A stretch of DNA of 64,000 bases from JASJBU01 sp963797085 (lineage in GTDB: Bacteria > Pseudomonadota > Gammaproteobacteria > Chromatiales > Chromatiaceae), in NCBI GenBank assembly GCA_963797085.1, contig CAWCOA010000018.1:62001-126000 (forward strand), read 5' to 3'. This document shows positions 27,248 to 37,035 of this stretch, one piece after another. Position 1 is the first letter of the stretch. The number at the start of each line of letters is the position of its first letter. The position numbers and the translations under genes are program-made. The notes beneath the pieces were generated by a model that was not told where the DNA came from, did not search any database, and saw only the letters and a program-made list of their open reading frames with translations.

Positions 27248-28153
27248 ATGACAGGTCGCATCCAAAATATCCAAGCCAGCCCAAAGACTCAGCAGATTTC
27301 AGCGTTGCATAAACCAGCAACGTCCAAACCGCGAGCCATTCTGCCCCTTGAACTGGCCAACAGACTGCAGACAACCCTGGAACTCGAGAGTGTGATTGAA
27401 CTCTTCAGAGAAGGGATTGCCCATGAGATCCCCCATGACGGCGTCATCTATCAGACCACCCCAAATGAAACTCCTCTCTCCTTCGGCGCCCAAACTCAGC
27501 ACAGCCTCAATTACAACCTGAAAGTAATGGAAGAGGATATGGGTGTGATCCGTTTTTTCCGAGCACGGCGTTTTTCAAAAAGCGAAATCGAACTGCTTGA
27601 AAACCTGCTGGCCAGCCTGCTCTATCCCTTACGTAATGCCCTGCTTTATAGGGAAGCGGTGCAGTCCGCATTCAAGGACGCCCTTACCGGGGTAAAAAAC
27701 CGCGCCGCCTTTGACAGCAACTTCAACCGGGAAATTGAGATCAGCCGTCGCAAATCGAGTGACCTGTCACTGATTGTTCTCGACATTGATTTTTTTAAGC
27801 GGGTCAACGATCGTTTTGGTCACACTGTCGGCGACCTGGTGCTGAAAAATGTCGCACAGGCTGTGGAAGCGACCATCCGCTGCAGTGACGCCCTGTATCG
27901 ATATGGTGGAGAGGAGTTCGTGGTAGTGCTTAATGGCACAGACAGGCAAGGCGCTGAATTATTGGCAGAGCGCATCCGGCAGAATGTTGAGGCGCTGCAT
28001 TTCACCAGCCCCACAGGACTGAACGTTTCCATGAGCCTTGGCGTCGCCACCATGCAGAAGGATGACTCGACCCAAACCTTGTTTGAGCGAGCCGATGTCG
28101 CCCTCTACCAGGCAAAAGAACAAGGCCGGAATCGAGTAATCGTCGCCGCATAA
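27248..28153 (+). CDS. Diguanylate cyclase (GGDEF protein)
   Basis: 301 residues, cytoplasmic. The C-terminal GGDEF domain (from about 135) has the active-site motif GGEEF near residue 220, preceded five residues earlier by RCSD, an RxxD inhibitory site for c-di-GMP feedback. The N-terminal 130 residues look like a divergent GAF-type sensor. It makes c-di-GMP from two GTP. No membrane segments; no partner genes nearby. Confidence 0.88.
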   Translation: MTGRIQNIQASPKTQQISALHKPATSKPRAILPLELANRLQTTLELESVIELFREGIAHEIPHDGVIYQTTPNETPLSFGAQTQHSLNYNLKVMEEDMGVIRFFRARRFSKSEIELLENLLASLLYPLRNALLYREAVQSAFKDALTGVKNRAAFDSNFNREIEISRRKSSDLSLIVLDIDFFKRVNDRFGHTVGDLVLKNVAQAVEATIRCSDALYRYGGEEFVVVLNGTDRQGAELLAERIRQNVEALHFTSPTGLNVSMSLGVATMQKDDSTQTLFERADVALYQAKEQGRNRVIVAA

Positions 28154-28289
28154 TGCGCTGCCGGAAATTCCCCGCTATCTTTAACCGTGAATAGTAGTCA
28201 TGCCCGGTTTCGCATGCTGGTTTATCTGCCAGATAAGGAAACTGCTCTGACTCACGCGGGCTAAACCTTCCGCTGCCATGCAAGGTTCA

Positions 28290-28589
28290 TTACCAGGGTT
28301 TGGATAGATCGAGCCAATAAGTCTCTTGAATTGACTGGCCATCGGTAAAGAAGACTTGAATACCAATTTCAAATTCACCCCATCCCTTGGATTTCAATAA
28401 AAACTTTTTTTCTTTGTCGGTGATGGTTCGAATCGGATTTGGGAAGGTCTTATGCAGGAAATAGATGATATGGTCTATTTTCTCCACAACCGAGTCGTTC
28501 TCATCAACAAAGACTTCCCAGTCATAATAATCATACTGACCCTTGCTGCCCAGCAGCTTAGCGCGGTTTGTAAACTTGACAGTTTTCAT
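28290..28589 (-). CDS. Prokaryotic YEATS-like (pYEATS) domain protein
   Basis: 99 residues, probably one beta-sandwich domain. The sequence pattern (YDWEVFVDE, then IDHIIYFLHKTFPNP, then GWGEFEIGIQVFF) matches the YEATS-like fold with its LHxTFPNP and GWGEF motifs. Eukaryotic YEATS domains read acylated lysines; prokaryotic forms have been linked computationally to signalling or conflict systems. It has a strong GGGGGG ribosome-binding site and lies 11 bases after a gene for a two-helix membrane protein, so the two likely act together. Confidence 0.6.
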   Translation of the reverse strand: MKTVKFTNRAKLLGSKGQYDYYDWEVFVDENDSVVEKIDHIIYFLHKTFPNPIRTITDKEKKFLLKSKGWGEFEIGIQVFFTDGQSIQETYWLDLSKPW

Positions 28590-28600
28590 TGTATTCCCCC

Positions 28601-29071
28601 CTATCCTTGTTTAACCGCATTTTGCGTATGAACCAATGGGAGAAACGGTCTTATTTGCCATTTTTCACCACTTTGAGTAGCCAGGGATAATGAGATGCTG
28701 TTATCCGGATTTACATTGATGGGTAATTTAATCTGCCAACCGCCATGGCCCAGGATGGGGACGATATTCCCACGACTGACCTCGCGACCGGATGAGTCAA
28801 TGACTGTATATGTGCAGCCAGGGTTGTCGAAATCGATATCGAAAGAATCAATATTCTCAAAGATGAGGTTGATGGTGACCTGGCTGCTCCATTGGCCCTT
28901 GAAAAACATTATCATCGTTGCAGCAATTTCGCCAAGCACCGTTGGTATCCCCCAGGCGATCAACTTTGGATCTGCGGCTGGAAACCAGCCTACAGCAGCA
29001 GCAAGAACAGCCAACGCCGTTAATACGGTGATCACTACAAAAGCGATTAGCACGAGTATCCTGGGTTCCAT
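28601..29071 (-). CDS. Membrane protein with two TM helices and a C-terminal beta domain
   Basis: 156 residues from ATG 29071, chosen because GGAG stands six bases before it. Two hydrophobic helices (about 4-27 and 36-57) are followed by a roughly 95-residue soluble domain rich in beta strands, with VTINLIFENIDSFDIDFDNP and a GHGGWQIKLPINV segment. I recognise no family. It forms an operon with the YEATS-like gene downstream and could be its membrane receptor or effector. Confidence 0.55.
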   Translation of the reverse strand: MEPRILVLIAFVVITVLTALAVLAAAVGWFPAADPKLIAWGIPTVLGEIAATMIMFFKGQWSSQVTINLIFENIDSFDIDFDNPGCTYTVIDSSGREVSRGNIVPILGHGGWQIKLPINVNPDNSISLSLATQSGEKWQIRPFLPLVHTQNAVKQG

Positions 29072-29117
29072 AGAATTCTCCAATACTTACTGATGAGTTA
29101 TCTACACAGCGTAAAGA

Positions 29118-29912
29118 TCAGTCAGACTGTGGCACTTGATTAAGCTTATCACCCGCATCCAATCCGCTGAGTTTGTCCTGCAGATATTCCGAAGGATCCC
29201 GCACAGCAGCAAAATCAGCCTGGTCTAAATTGGCATTGTAAAAAAGCGTTCCCGTGAGTTTGGCTCCATTGAAACGGGTCTCGGTCAATGTTGCACCGTT
29301 CAACACAGACCCAGTCAGATCACTGTTGGAGAGATCAGCCTGTTCCAGGGCCGCGCCTGTGAGGATCACGGTGCGCAGGCTGGCAGCCACAAGACGGCTC
29401 TCGATGAGGACCGCTCTCAACATGAAAGCCTTGTCGAAACGGGATGCAGAGAGGTCACTGGCCTCCATGGATATATCCTTCATGTAGGCCAGGGTAAAAT
29501 TCACTTCCCGGATACTGGCCTGGTTGAGACTGGCGCCAAATAGATTGGCATGGCTGAAGTTGGCGCGGTTCAATACTGAACCGTCAAACTGCACATGAAA
29601 CAGATCCGCTTTGCTGAAATCGGTCTCGATTAACTGGCAATCCGTCAGCTTGGCCCATTTCAGATCCGCATCCTGCAGACTGGCTCCTGATAAGTTGCAG
29701 CCCGTCAGCCTGGCGTTTTGCAGATTGACGCCATCAAGCAATGCCCCCTGCAGATCGATCCGTTCCATTTGCCGGCCATTGAAATCGCAATGACGGAGAT
29801 CCTGCCGGGCTTGCGGTGACGCACAATCCCCGATCGGCAACTCATTGTCCTTGCCGGCTGAAACGGCCCCGGGCAGCAGCAAAACCATCAATAGAAAATA
29901 GCGATTCATCAT
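29118..29912 (-). CDS. Secreted pentapeptide-repeat protein
   Basis: 264 residues with an N-terminal signal peptide (about 1-19, ending VSAG). From about residue 35 to 240 it is made of A(D/N)LxX pentapeptide repeats such as ADLKWAKLTD and ANFSHANLFG, which fold into a right-handed quadrilateral helix. Export makes a gyrase-protection role (as for Qnr/MfpA) unlikely; a periplasmic or surface role is inferred. It runs in the same direction as the YEATS-like pair but is separated from it by 46 bases. Confidence 0.8.
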   Translation of the reverse strand: MMNRYFLLMVLLLPGAVSAGKDNELPIGDCASPQARQDLRHCDFNGRQMERIDLQGALLDGVNLQNARLTGCNLSGASLQDADLKWAKLTDCQLIETDFSKADLFHVQFDGSVLNRANFSHANLFGASLNQASIREVNFTLAYMKDISMEASDLSASRFDKAFMLRAVLIESRLVAASLRTVILTGAALEQADLSNSDLTGSVLNGATLTETRFNGAKLTGTLFYNANLDQADFAAVRDPSEYLQDKLSGLDAGDKLNQVPQSD

Positions 29913-30159
29913 TGCTTGCCTGGTTAAGAAAGACAGTAAACCCTACCCCTCACCGAGATCAGAGTAAAACCCCCAAGACTCGAATAGCCAAACCGTGACT
30001 GCCTTGATTCTCTGCATTCCCAGTGTTATCAATAGGGTGCTGTTGTTTATTTGAGTTCAATCAAGGCCAAGAGACAGCTCCTGCATGGAATATTAGTTTC
30101 ATCATCAAGCCAGTGTCTATAATTGACCCGCCTCACCTATACTTATTCTTTGTTGTCAG

Positions 30160-30858
30160 ATGCCATTATCCACTATGCAACAGCTTCGCAGCCTGCTTCT
30201 ACTGCAGTTCTTGACTGGATCGGCCATGATCCCCCAGGCGCTTGCCTATGAATACGATCCTGACAATGGAAAGGAGATCAACGAAGTCTGCGCCGGTTGC
30301 CATGGAGAGTTCGGCGAAGGTGGAAAAGCGGGAGAATATCCCCGCCTGGCGGGTATGCCGAGCGAATTCATCGCGAAACAGCTGCATCTGTTCCGGGACC
30401 GTGCGCGACCTAATCTGGCGATGGTGGAATATGTGGACCATCGGCAGATGCCAGACAACGACATCCAGGATATATCCCGTTTTCTCTCTACTGTGAAACT
30501 AAAAACCCGGCTGCCGCCGGCTGATGAAAGCGCCCCGGGGTTCAACGCCTATAGCCGTCTGCTGGAATCCAAACGCCTGATGCAGATCACCCGTTCTGTT
30601 GGCGACACCGAAGCCGGCAAAAAGCTTTATCGCAAGGAGTGCGCCTCCTGTCATGGCCGTGATGGCTGGGGTGACAGCGCAAAGGCTATACCCATGCTGG
30701 CGGGTCAATACACCAACTATCTGTGGCGTCAGGTGGAAAAGTATCGCAAAGGAATTCGCATCCACGATGAGGATGAACCGGACGATGAGCTGTTGCTGGA
30801 GTTCAGCGATGCTGAATTAGGCGACATCTTCGCCTATCTCTCCATCGTGGACGATTGA
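30160..30858 (+). CDS. Diheme cytochrome c (c4-like)
   Basis: About 232 residues (ATG 30160; ATG 30175 gives a better signal peptide). Two heme-binding motifs, CAGCH near residue 45 and CASCH near 162, lie in two cytochrome domains, as in cytochrome c4. It is periplasmic and carries electrons, plausibly to NosZ or a terminal oxidase. It is the only plus-strand gene beside the nos cluster and converges on the FixH-like gene with a 6-base gap. Confidence 0.85.
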   Translation: MPLSTMQQLRSLLLLQFLTGSAMIPQALAYEYDPDNGKEINEVCAGCHGEFGEGGKAGEYPRLAGMPSEFIAKQLHLFRDRARPNLAMVEYVDHRQMPDNDIQDISRFLSTVKLKTRLPPADESAPGFNAYSRLLESKRLMQITRSVGDTEAGKKLYRKECASCHGRDGWGDSAKAIPMLAGQYTNYLWRQVEKYRKGIRIHDEDEPDDELLLEFSDAELGDIFAYLSIVDD

Positions 30859-30864
30859 TTGGGT

Positions 30865-31356
30865 TCAATCGGCCGGCAGTTCCATACCCGGCTTGACCGT
30901 GATGAATCGATAGGGGGCAGAAACCAGTCCCTGCTCCGTGTGCAGCAACACCCTCGCCTCCCACTCCATGGCATCACGCACGCAGACCGGCAACATACCT
31001 TTTCCGCTGAAATTTCCCGCTTGCTGCCTTTCCAGGGCAGGACGATTGAAGCCCATGTTCATATCGACACCTCTGAAATCGATCTCGACGCGCTGCACGT
31101 CCAGGCCTTCCACATGCACCTGGATCTGCAGCGGACGCACGACAGGGATCGAACGGGGCTCAATGGCAAAGCTGACACTGCCGCCTTCGGGCAGTGGGGA
31201 GACACAGGGGCCGGCGCGCAGATCACAACCCGCATCCAAGGGCGTGCTGACAAGCACCTCAGGAAACAGCAACGGCCAGCTCTTGTAGATAGCCACCCCA
31301 GCGATGGCAACCAGCATGAGACCGGCAGCAGACCAGAGCAGCAGATTCGATTTCAC
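30865..31356 (-). CDS. FixH-like membrane-anchored periplasmic protein
   Basis: 163 residues. One N-terminal helix (about 5-25) anchors a periplasmic beta domain. The segment GVDMNMGFN near residue 98 and a later Cys recall the Met-rich copper loop of FixH/YtkA-like domains. It is the last gene of the nos operon, 15 bases after nosY. A role in copper supply or cytochrome assembly is inferred; no standard nos name applies. Confidence 0.55.
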   Translation of the reverse strand: MKSNLLLWSAAGLMLVAIAGVAIYKSWPLLFPEVLVSTPLDAGCDLRAGPCVSPLPEGGSVSFAIEPRSIPVVRPLQIQVHVEGLDVQRVEIDFRGVDMNMGFNRPALERQQAGNFSGKGMLPVCVRDAMEWEARVLLHTEQGLVSAPYRFITVKPGMELPAD

Positions 31357-31371
31357 TTAAGCTCCTTAACT

Positions 31372-32199
31372 CTACGGAAGATCGCTACGTTTGAAGAACA
31401 GGTAGCCCAGACCAGCCGCCAATGTACCCAACAGAATCGGATAAACGATGGCATAGGCAATGTAGCCGGTCTGCCCAAAGGCATCCAGAATCACATAGGC
31501 GGTTGGGCCCAACAAGACCAGTTGGGGGTCGAACAGCATCATCGTGGCGGTGCGGAATACCTGCATGGGATTGGCCAGTGCGATCGCCACTGCAGTCTCC
31601 GGCGGCAGGTGCTCCTGAATCAGCACACCCAGCAGGATCAGATCCAGAAACAACAACAGGAACAGCCAGACCACGAAGGCTGCGCCCTGCGCCACGTCGG
31701 AGGACCGCGCCAGGGTCGAGATCAGCATGCCGATACCCAAAAAACACCAGGCCAGCGCCATCAACAGGCCCGTGTAGTAGATTAAAAGGTCCCAGGGCAC
31801 TTCCGCACCCTTAACCATGCCCCAGGCGGTTGCTCCCAGCATTGCCAGAAACACCGGCAGGAAGACCACGAAGAAACGCCCGAATACCCGCCCCCAGAAC
31901 CAGGCACCCAGGGTGATGGGTAGCGAAAGCAGATATTCGAACACCCCAGCCTCCCGGTCGCCGGCAACAGAGCGCACCGTGGTGATGAGGACAAAGATCG
32001 GCAGCATCGCCATGGACAGCTGGATATAGGTTATCAACAACCTGGAAAGCCCGGTGAAACCCATGACCCGGGATTCCGCCAGGCCGAAGGCGAAGAGAAT
32101 CACAATCAGACCACCAAACACCGTGGAGTAGACCAGGAACCAGCGGGCGCGCAGAGATTCAATGATATCTGCATAGGCGGTTAACCAGAGGTGTTTCAT
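31372..32199 (-). CDS. nosY: ABC transporter permease NosY
   Basis: 275 residues with about six transmembrane helices (ABC-2 permease type), including ITTVRSVAGDREAGVFEYLLS near residue 72 in part. With NosF and NosD it forms the maturation complex for the CuZ site of nitrous-oxide reductase. It lies between nosL and the FixH-like gene. Confidence 0.9.
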   Translation of the reverse strand: MKHLWLTAYADIIESLRARWFLVYSTVFGGLIVILFAFGLAESRVMGFTGLSRLLITYIQLSMAMLPIFVLITTVRSVAGDREAGVFEYLLSLPITLGAWFWGRVFGRFFVVFLPVFLAMLGATAWGMVKGAEVPWDLLIYYTGLLMALAWCFLGIGMLISTLARSSDVAQGAAFVVWLFLLLFLDLILLGVLIQEHLPPETAVAIALANPMQVFRTATMMLFDPQLVLLGPTAYVILDAFGQTGYIAYAIVYPILLGTLAAGLGYLFFKRSDLP

Positions 32200-32202
32200 G
32201 TT

Positions 32203-32772
32203 TTATTCTTTGCGCGGGATGATAGGTGGAAGGGCGGAATCATCCTGATGCAATTGCCGATGTTCCTGGCGCCTTTCTGCCTGCTCTCTGTAGCGATCCA
32301 GGAGTTGTACGCCCTGGGTGCTGAAGCGCTGCTCCACCTGGATAACGTGCTGCTTGGCCTGGGTAAAATTGAGTCCACCCTCCTGCCAATCCAGTTGCGC
32401 ACCCAAACCGTATTCCATGGGCGTCACCCTGCCGGGAACATAGGTGGCCAGGCGTGCATTGATCCATTCACCGCTCTGATGATCGGTAATCCAGAATTCC
32501 GTCTGCGGGTCATCCTTCCAGGGCTTGTCTTGCAGCCATAGTACCGCACAACCAAAATCATCGAATACAACCAGCTTCGAACGCTTCCTGTCAGGCGGCT
32601 GATAGCGGATCTGGGCCGAACTGTGACGATCACTCAAGACCATCCGGCAACGCTCACAGGCATCCCGGTCCCATTTAACATCCTTGGGCCCCCTGCCGCT
32701 ATCCCCCGAGCATGCGGACAACCAGGCGGCAACGACAGCCGCCAGAATCAGCAAACGAAAATCAGGAAACAT
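32203..32772 (-). CDS. nosL: Copper chaperone lipoprotein NosL
   Basis: 189 residues from ATG 32772; the ORF extends further but reads through nosF there. A lipoprotein signal ends LSAC (Cys21). The copper-binding CERCRM motif (CxxCxM) follows near residue 38. NosL delivers Cu(I) for CuZ assembly on NosZ. Its start overlaps the nosF end by 11 bases. Here it sits between nosF and nosY, while many clusters have nosL last. Confidence 0.92.
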   Translation of the reverse strand: MFPDFRLLILAAVVAAWLSACSGDSGRGPKDVKWDRDACERCRMVLSDRHSSAQIRYQPPDRKRSKLVVFDDFGCAVLWLQDKPWKDDPQTEFWITDHQSGEWINARLATYVPGRVTPMEYGLGAQLDWQEGGLNFTQAKQHVIQVEQRFSTQGVQLLDRYREQAERRQEHRQLHQDDSALPPIIPRKE

Positions 32773-33643
32773 GGGCTCGTTGCACCTGGTCTGGGGCCTC
32801 ATCCAGTTCCATGCCTGCCAGCAATGCGGCATATCTGGAAAGTACTCCAAGGAAACGCAGGCGGTCCGGCCCGGCGATAAAACCGTTCCACACCCTGCCA
32901 TCTTCATCGCCGCTGAAGCCCCACTCCCGGATCGCATTGGCAAAGGCCTCCTCCGCCTGCACCAGCCGCAGTCGGCAACGCAGCCTGGAAGAGAGCTCCA
33001 CCAGGTCAGCCACCCGGTCATCCAGCACCACTGAGCCCTGATCCATCTCTATCACTCGATTCACCAGGCTGGCCACTTCATCCAGTCGATGGCTGGAGAT
33101 CAGCATGGCGGCCTGATCCTGCTTCTGCGCCAACAGTTTGAAGAAGATATGCCGGGCCTCAGGATCGAGATTGGCCGCCGGCTCATCCATCACCAGCAAT
33201 TCGCTGCTGCGGCCCAGGGCGATGGCAATGAGTAATTTCTGTTTCTGGCCACCGGAAAGTTTAACAAAGGGTTGGTGGCGGAAATGGTTGGTATCGAAGC
33301 CCAACTCGCCTGCCACAGCGTGCATACGCAGTGGATTAGTCTCGCAGAGACTGGCTGCATAATGGATCAGCTGGCCCACCGGCATGCGTAGCGGTGGCGG
33401 CAGCTGGGGTACAAAACCCACTTTAGAGAGCACTTCCCGTCGCTGTATACGCGGGTCCATGCCATCCACGGTCACCCGTCCCTCGCAGGTATATTCACCC
33501 AACAGACAACGAATCAGTGTCGTCTTGCCTGCTCCATTGGAACCGACCAGGGCAACCCGATGGCCCCGCTCGATAGTCAGGCTCACTCCCTTCAGCACCT
33601 GATGGCGGCGAAAGCGTTTGATGATATTTTGAAACTGAATCAT
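32762..33643 (-). CDS. nosF: ABC transporter ATP-binding protein NosF
   Basis: 293 residues. Walker A GSNGAGKTT near residue 34, signature LSGGQKQK near 131, Walker B LLVMDEP near 150 and H-loop SSHR are all intact. It powers NosDFY during NosZ maturation. It follows nosH by three bases and overlaps nosL. Confidence 0.93.
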   Translation of the reverse strand: MIQFQNIIKRFRRHQVLKGVSLTIERGHRVALVGSNGAGKTTLIRCLLGEYTCEGRVTVDGMDPRIQRREVLSKVGFVPQLPPPLRMPVGQLIHYAASLCETNPLRMHAVAGELGFDTNHFRHQPFVKLSGGQKQKLLIAIALGRSSELLVMDEPAANLDPEARHIFFKLLAQKQDQAAMLISSHRLDEVASLVNRVIEMDQGSVVLDDRVADLVELSSRLRCRLRLVQAEEAFANAIREWGFSGDEDGRVWNGFIAGPDRLRFLGVLSRYAALLAGMELDEAPDQVQRAHVS

Positions 33644-33646
33644 CGA

Positions 33647-34618
33647 TTACAACAGTTTGCTCAGGCCCTTAACCTCATAAACCAATGAACTGGTCGGACA
33701 GACATCCACACACATCCCGCAACGGGTACAGTCGGAGCCCACATCTTGATTGACGTCATAGGCAGCGCCCCGAATCGTCAGATCCAGCACATGCGGCACT
33801 AGGCAGACCTTGCGGCAGTCACCCTCATGGTGGCAGTCAACCGCATTGTATTTCACCCGTAACGGCGAGGCCAGACCCACGACACCGTAGGTCACACCGA
33901 TCGGGCAGACATACCGGCACCAGGCACGCCGTGAATAGAACACCTCAAACAGCAACAGCAGGCCGACCCAGATCAGCGCCACGCCCGGGCCGTAGATCAG
34001 CGCCCGACTGAGTATACCGGTCGGCGAGATGGTCTCGAACACCGTGTAGCCACTGAGCAGGGCGAGCAATGCAAAGATCACATAGAAGACACCGCGCACC
34101 TTGCGGTTGAAGGTATGATTCTTGACGAGCTTTTTTTTCACCAGCCAGAGATGCAGATACTCCGTCCATTCCGACAGCAGATGATAGGGACAGACCCAGG
34201 AACAGAAGGTTCGCCCCCCCAGCAGCAGCCAGAAAATGAATACCGTGACGGTACCGATGACCAGATTCAGCACTACATGTTTATAGGCCAGCATCACCTG
34301 CAGGGCGGAATTCAGATCCGCCATGTGAAAACCCACAAAGCGTGAGGCGGTCAACGCGCCTTCCAGCAATTGGACATCGAAATAGTAAGAGACCACAAAC
34401 AACAGATTAACCAGAACCAGCACGGCCCAGCGGCGGCGTTGCCATTTGTTGCAACAGGTTTTTACGTGGGCATGACGGACCTGCTCAACGTCAGCCTTGG
34501 AGAGCTTGCCCCGCTTGCCCTGATAGATCGCCTGCACTTCGGCCGACTGCTCAGCCTTGTCGGGACGACTGGGTTTGGCGCCTAAAACCTGGGCCAGGGA
34601 CTCTTTGATATAATTCAT
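33647..34618 (-). CDS. nosH: NapH-like polyferredoxin quinol dehydrogenase (NosH)
   Basis: 323 residues, inner membrane. About four helices carry cytoplasmic CxxxCP motifs (CSWVCPYHL, CRYVCPIGV), with a further CTRCGMCVDVCP 4Fe-4S site near the C-terminus. With NosG it is thought to pass electrons from menaquinol/quinol toward NosZ in clade II systems that lack NosR. It lies two bases after nosG. Confidence 0.88.
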   Translation of the reverse strand: MNYIKESLAQVLGAKPSRPDKAEQSAEVQAIYQGKRGKLSKADVEQVRHAHVKTCCNKWQRRRWAVLVLVNLLFVVSYYFDVQLLEGALTASRFVGFHMADLNSALQVMLAYKHVVLNLVIGTVTVFIFWLLLGGRTFCSWVCPYHLLSEWTEYLHLWLVKKKLVKNHTFNRKVRGVFYVIFALLALLSGYTVFETISPTGILSRALIYGPGVALIWVGLLLLFEVFYSRRAWCRYVCPIGVTYGVVGLASPLRVKYNAVDCHHEGDCRKVCLVPHVLDLTIRGAAYDVNQDVGSDCTRCGMCVDVCPTSSLVYEVKGLSKLL

Positions 34619-34619
34619 C

Positions 34620-35606
34620 TCAACCGTCCTGCCTGGATCTGGAGGGCGACTTCAAGGAGGCCAGCTGATCTGCCTCTTGAGATTCAGACTTCAGCCCGGT
34701 CTTGGACGGGCGATGTCGTCTGCGGCCTTTCAGGGTATCGGTATTTTTATCCAGATCGACCAGGATCGCCGACCCTTCTACCGGACAGATCATCTCGCAC
34801 ACTCCACAACCGACACAGCCCCTTTTCACCGCCGGCTGCTTCCTGGTTTCACCATTCGGCAACTGGATAAGTTCCATATTGATGGCATGCTTGGGCGGAC
34901 ACTCGTTGCCCATCCGTTGTGCGACCCGTGGAGTTTGCTTTTTTTTGCTACTCCATTTTTCCTCTTTACACTGCTTGATGCGAATCTCTATCGGGCACTG
35001 GCGCACACAGAGATCGCACAGTTCCAGATCGTAGGGATGATCAGCCACCGGGATCGGGTTCCAGCGGTCGATCTCCTCATATCTGAGCAGTCCCTGATAG
35101 TCAGGTCCCCGCGCCATACCCTTGAAACCCTTGCCCTGCACAGCCAGGCAGGTATCAGGCCTGGCCAGCCGGGCAAATCCCATGCGGGTATCGGCCGGGT
35201 AATCGAGATCGTGGGTCAACGCCCCGGTGGGACAGGCCAGCACGCACTGCAGGCCGTCACAGGAGAAATCACAGGCCTGCTCACGCGGATCGATATAGGG
35301 GATACCGACTCCAAAACCATCATCCAGATCCGCCAGTTTAATCGCCTGCACCGGGCAGACCTGCACACACTGGCCACATTTGATGCAGGAGGCAAAAAAT
35401 TCCTGTTCATCATCCGGTGTCTTCAAGGCGCCTGGGGGACGCAGTCGGATCGAGGTACCCCTGACCAGCGGTACGACGCCCATCAGCGAGGCGGTGACGA
35501 CGCCAACAGTCAACGCCGTGGAACGCAGAAATTCACGCCGACTCTGCTCCCTGCGACGCGGCGTAAGCGTTTTCCTGCCTTTGCTGGTCGGTTTTTTATC
35601 TGTCAT
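34620..35606 (-). CDS. nosG: NapG-like 4Fe-4S ferredoxin (NosG)
   Basis: 328 residues. A twin-arginine signal (SRREFLRSTAL, about 23-33) directs it to the periplasmic side. Four 4Fe-4S motifs follow (CIKCGQCVQVCP, CDGLQCVLACP, CDLCVRQCP, CVGCGVCEMICP). It partners NosH as the electron module of the clade II nos cluster. A basic tail of about 35 residues is unusual but harmless. Confidence 0.88.
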   Translation of the reverse strand: MTDKKPTSKGRKTLTPRRREQSRREFLRSTALTVGVVTASLMGVVPLVRGTSIRLRPPGALKTPDDEQEFFASCIKCGQCVQVCPVQAIKLADLDDGFGVGIPYIDPREQACDFSCDGLQCVLACPTGALTHDLDYPADTRMGFARLARPDTCLAVQGKGFKGMARGPDYQGLLRYEEIDRWNPIPVADHPYDLELCDLCVRQCPIEIRIKQCKEEKWSSKKKQTPRVAQRMGNECPPKHAINMELIQLPNGETRKQPAVKRGCVGCGVCEMICPVEGSAILVDLDKNTDTLKGRRRHRPSKTGLKSESQEADQLASLKSPSRSRQDG

Positions 35607-35624
35607 AGCAGCTCATATCCGAGA

Positions 35625-37026
35625 CTAACGCCCCAAAGATTCACGTAGTGCCTTGTATGCATCGAAGGAATCAGGTCCCTGCTCTGCCTCTGCCTTATGT
35701 CCTTCACGGGTCAGCCCCTGCGCAGCCGCGTCCTGTGACTGCAGCAATTCCAATTCTCCACTTTTGATTCCAGCTGCCATCAGCGGTTTTTCGTCCCGCA
35801 CCAGCATATTGGGCTCGGTAGAAGGGCGCCAGGCGTTCCAGAAAATCCATCACTTCGAGCACCGGGGAGCCCTTGAAAAAGCGCGCGGATGGAACATCCA
35901 TCCAGATCCGGTCTGCATAGCTGTAGAGTTCGTAGGCCGTATCGCCGATATCATCCCGGTTTTGATCGAAGCCTGCATAGTCGTCCCAGAAATTGCCCAG
36001 CCAGTGATTCCGGTTGGCGGTCTTACCGCCACCGGAAACAGCGACCTGGGTGATATTGCCGATGAACCGATTACCTTCGATCTGGTTGCCGGTCCAGTCA
36101 TTCAAAAACAGCACACCAATGCCGCTGTAGGCAATCAGGTTATCCCGGATACGGTTGGTGGTATCGGGTTGATAGGGTGAAACATCCAGATAGAGGCCGG
36201 TGCCGCAGTAGAGGATCTGATTGCCGATCACATCCACGTCGGAGGTCTCTTTAAAACCTATACCCATACCCGTGGCGCCTGTGGCATGGGCTATATAATT
36301 GTTCTTTAAGGTCACACCATCGCTGTACATCAGAAAGATACCCACCGAATTGTCTTCATAGTGGTTATCGACAACCTGATTGGCTTGGGAATACATGAAG
36401 TGCAGCGAGTAACGGCCATTCCGGGCATCATTGCGGGCAATCAGATTGTCCCGGGAGTACCAGACCACGGTGTCCCGGGAATTGCGGATGCTATTGTCGG
36501 TGATCTTGTTGTTGAAGCTGTACCAGAGGCGGATTGCGTCACCGCGCATGCCCAGCTCAACAGCTTTCGATGAGATCCGGTTGCGCTTAATGATATTGTT
36601 GGACGATTGCTGCAGGTCGACGCCAAACAGGGAATCGGTGATGACATTGTCCTTGATGACATTGAAATTGCCGCGCACCTGAATGCCGGAATCCAGATCA
36701 TTGTGCGAGTCCCCGGAGTTCCTCAGTTGCAGATTCATCAAGGTGGCGCCATCCGTATCAAGTGTAATGACCGAACCCTTGCCACCGGCATCGATGATCA
36801 CCTTGCCCTGCCCGTCAATGGTCATCGGGCTGTCGATGACTACCGGTCCTGCGTAGATGCCTGGAGCCGGCGTCAATCTGCCCGTTGGATCCGCCGCATC
36901 CACCAAGGCCTGAAAAGACGGATATTCACCTGCAACGAGTACAGAGACAGACAGCAACAGGAGTGCGGAGAAATAACCGCAGCCGCGGAAGAATCGATGC
37001 TTAACAAATAGCGGAAACCGACTCAT
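35625..37026 (-). CDS. nosD: Nitrous oxide reductase maturation protein NosD, one frame break
   Basis: About 466 residues from ATG 37026. Signal peptide (about 1-32), then a right-handed beta-helix of CASH/NosD repeats (for example NNIIKRNRISS and NQVVDNHYEDNSVGIFLMYS in part). Frame A stops at 35704; the true tail, starting EPNMLVRDEKPLM, ends at 35625 after removing one base near 35817. It is the periplasmic component of NosDFY. Confidence 0.9.
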
Positions 37027-37035
37027 CAATAGATT

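Noticed and set aside
32773..33021. N-terminal extension of NosL
   Set aside because: It is antiparallel in sense to nothing but overlaps nosF codons, is Arg/Trp-rich, and the lipoprotein start at 32772 fits the family.
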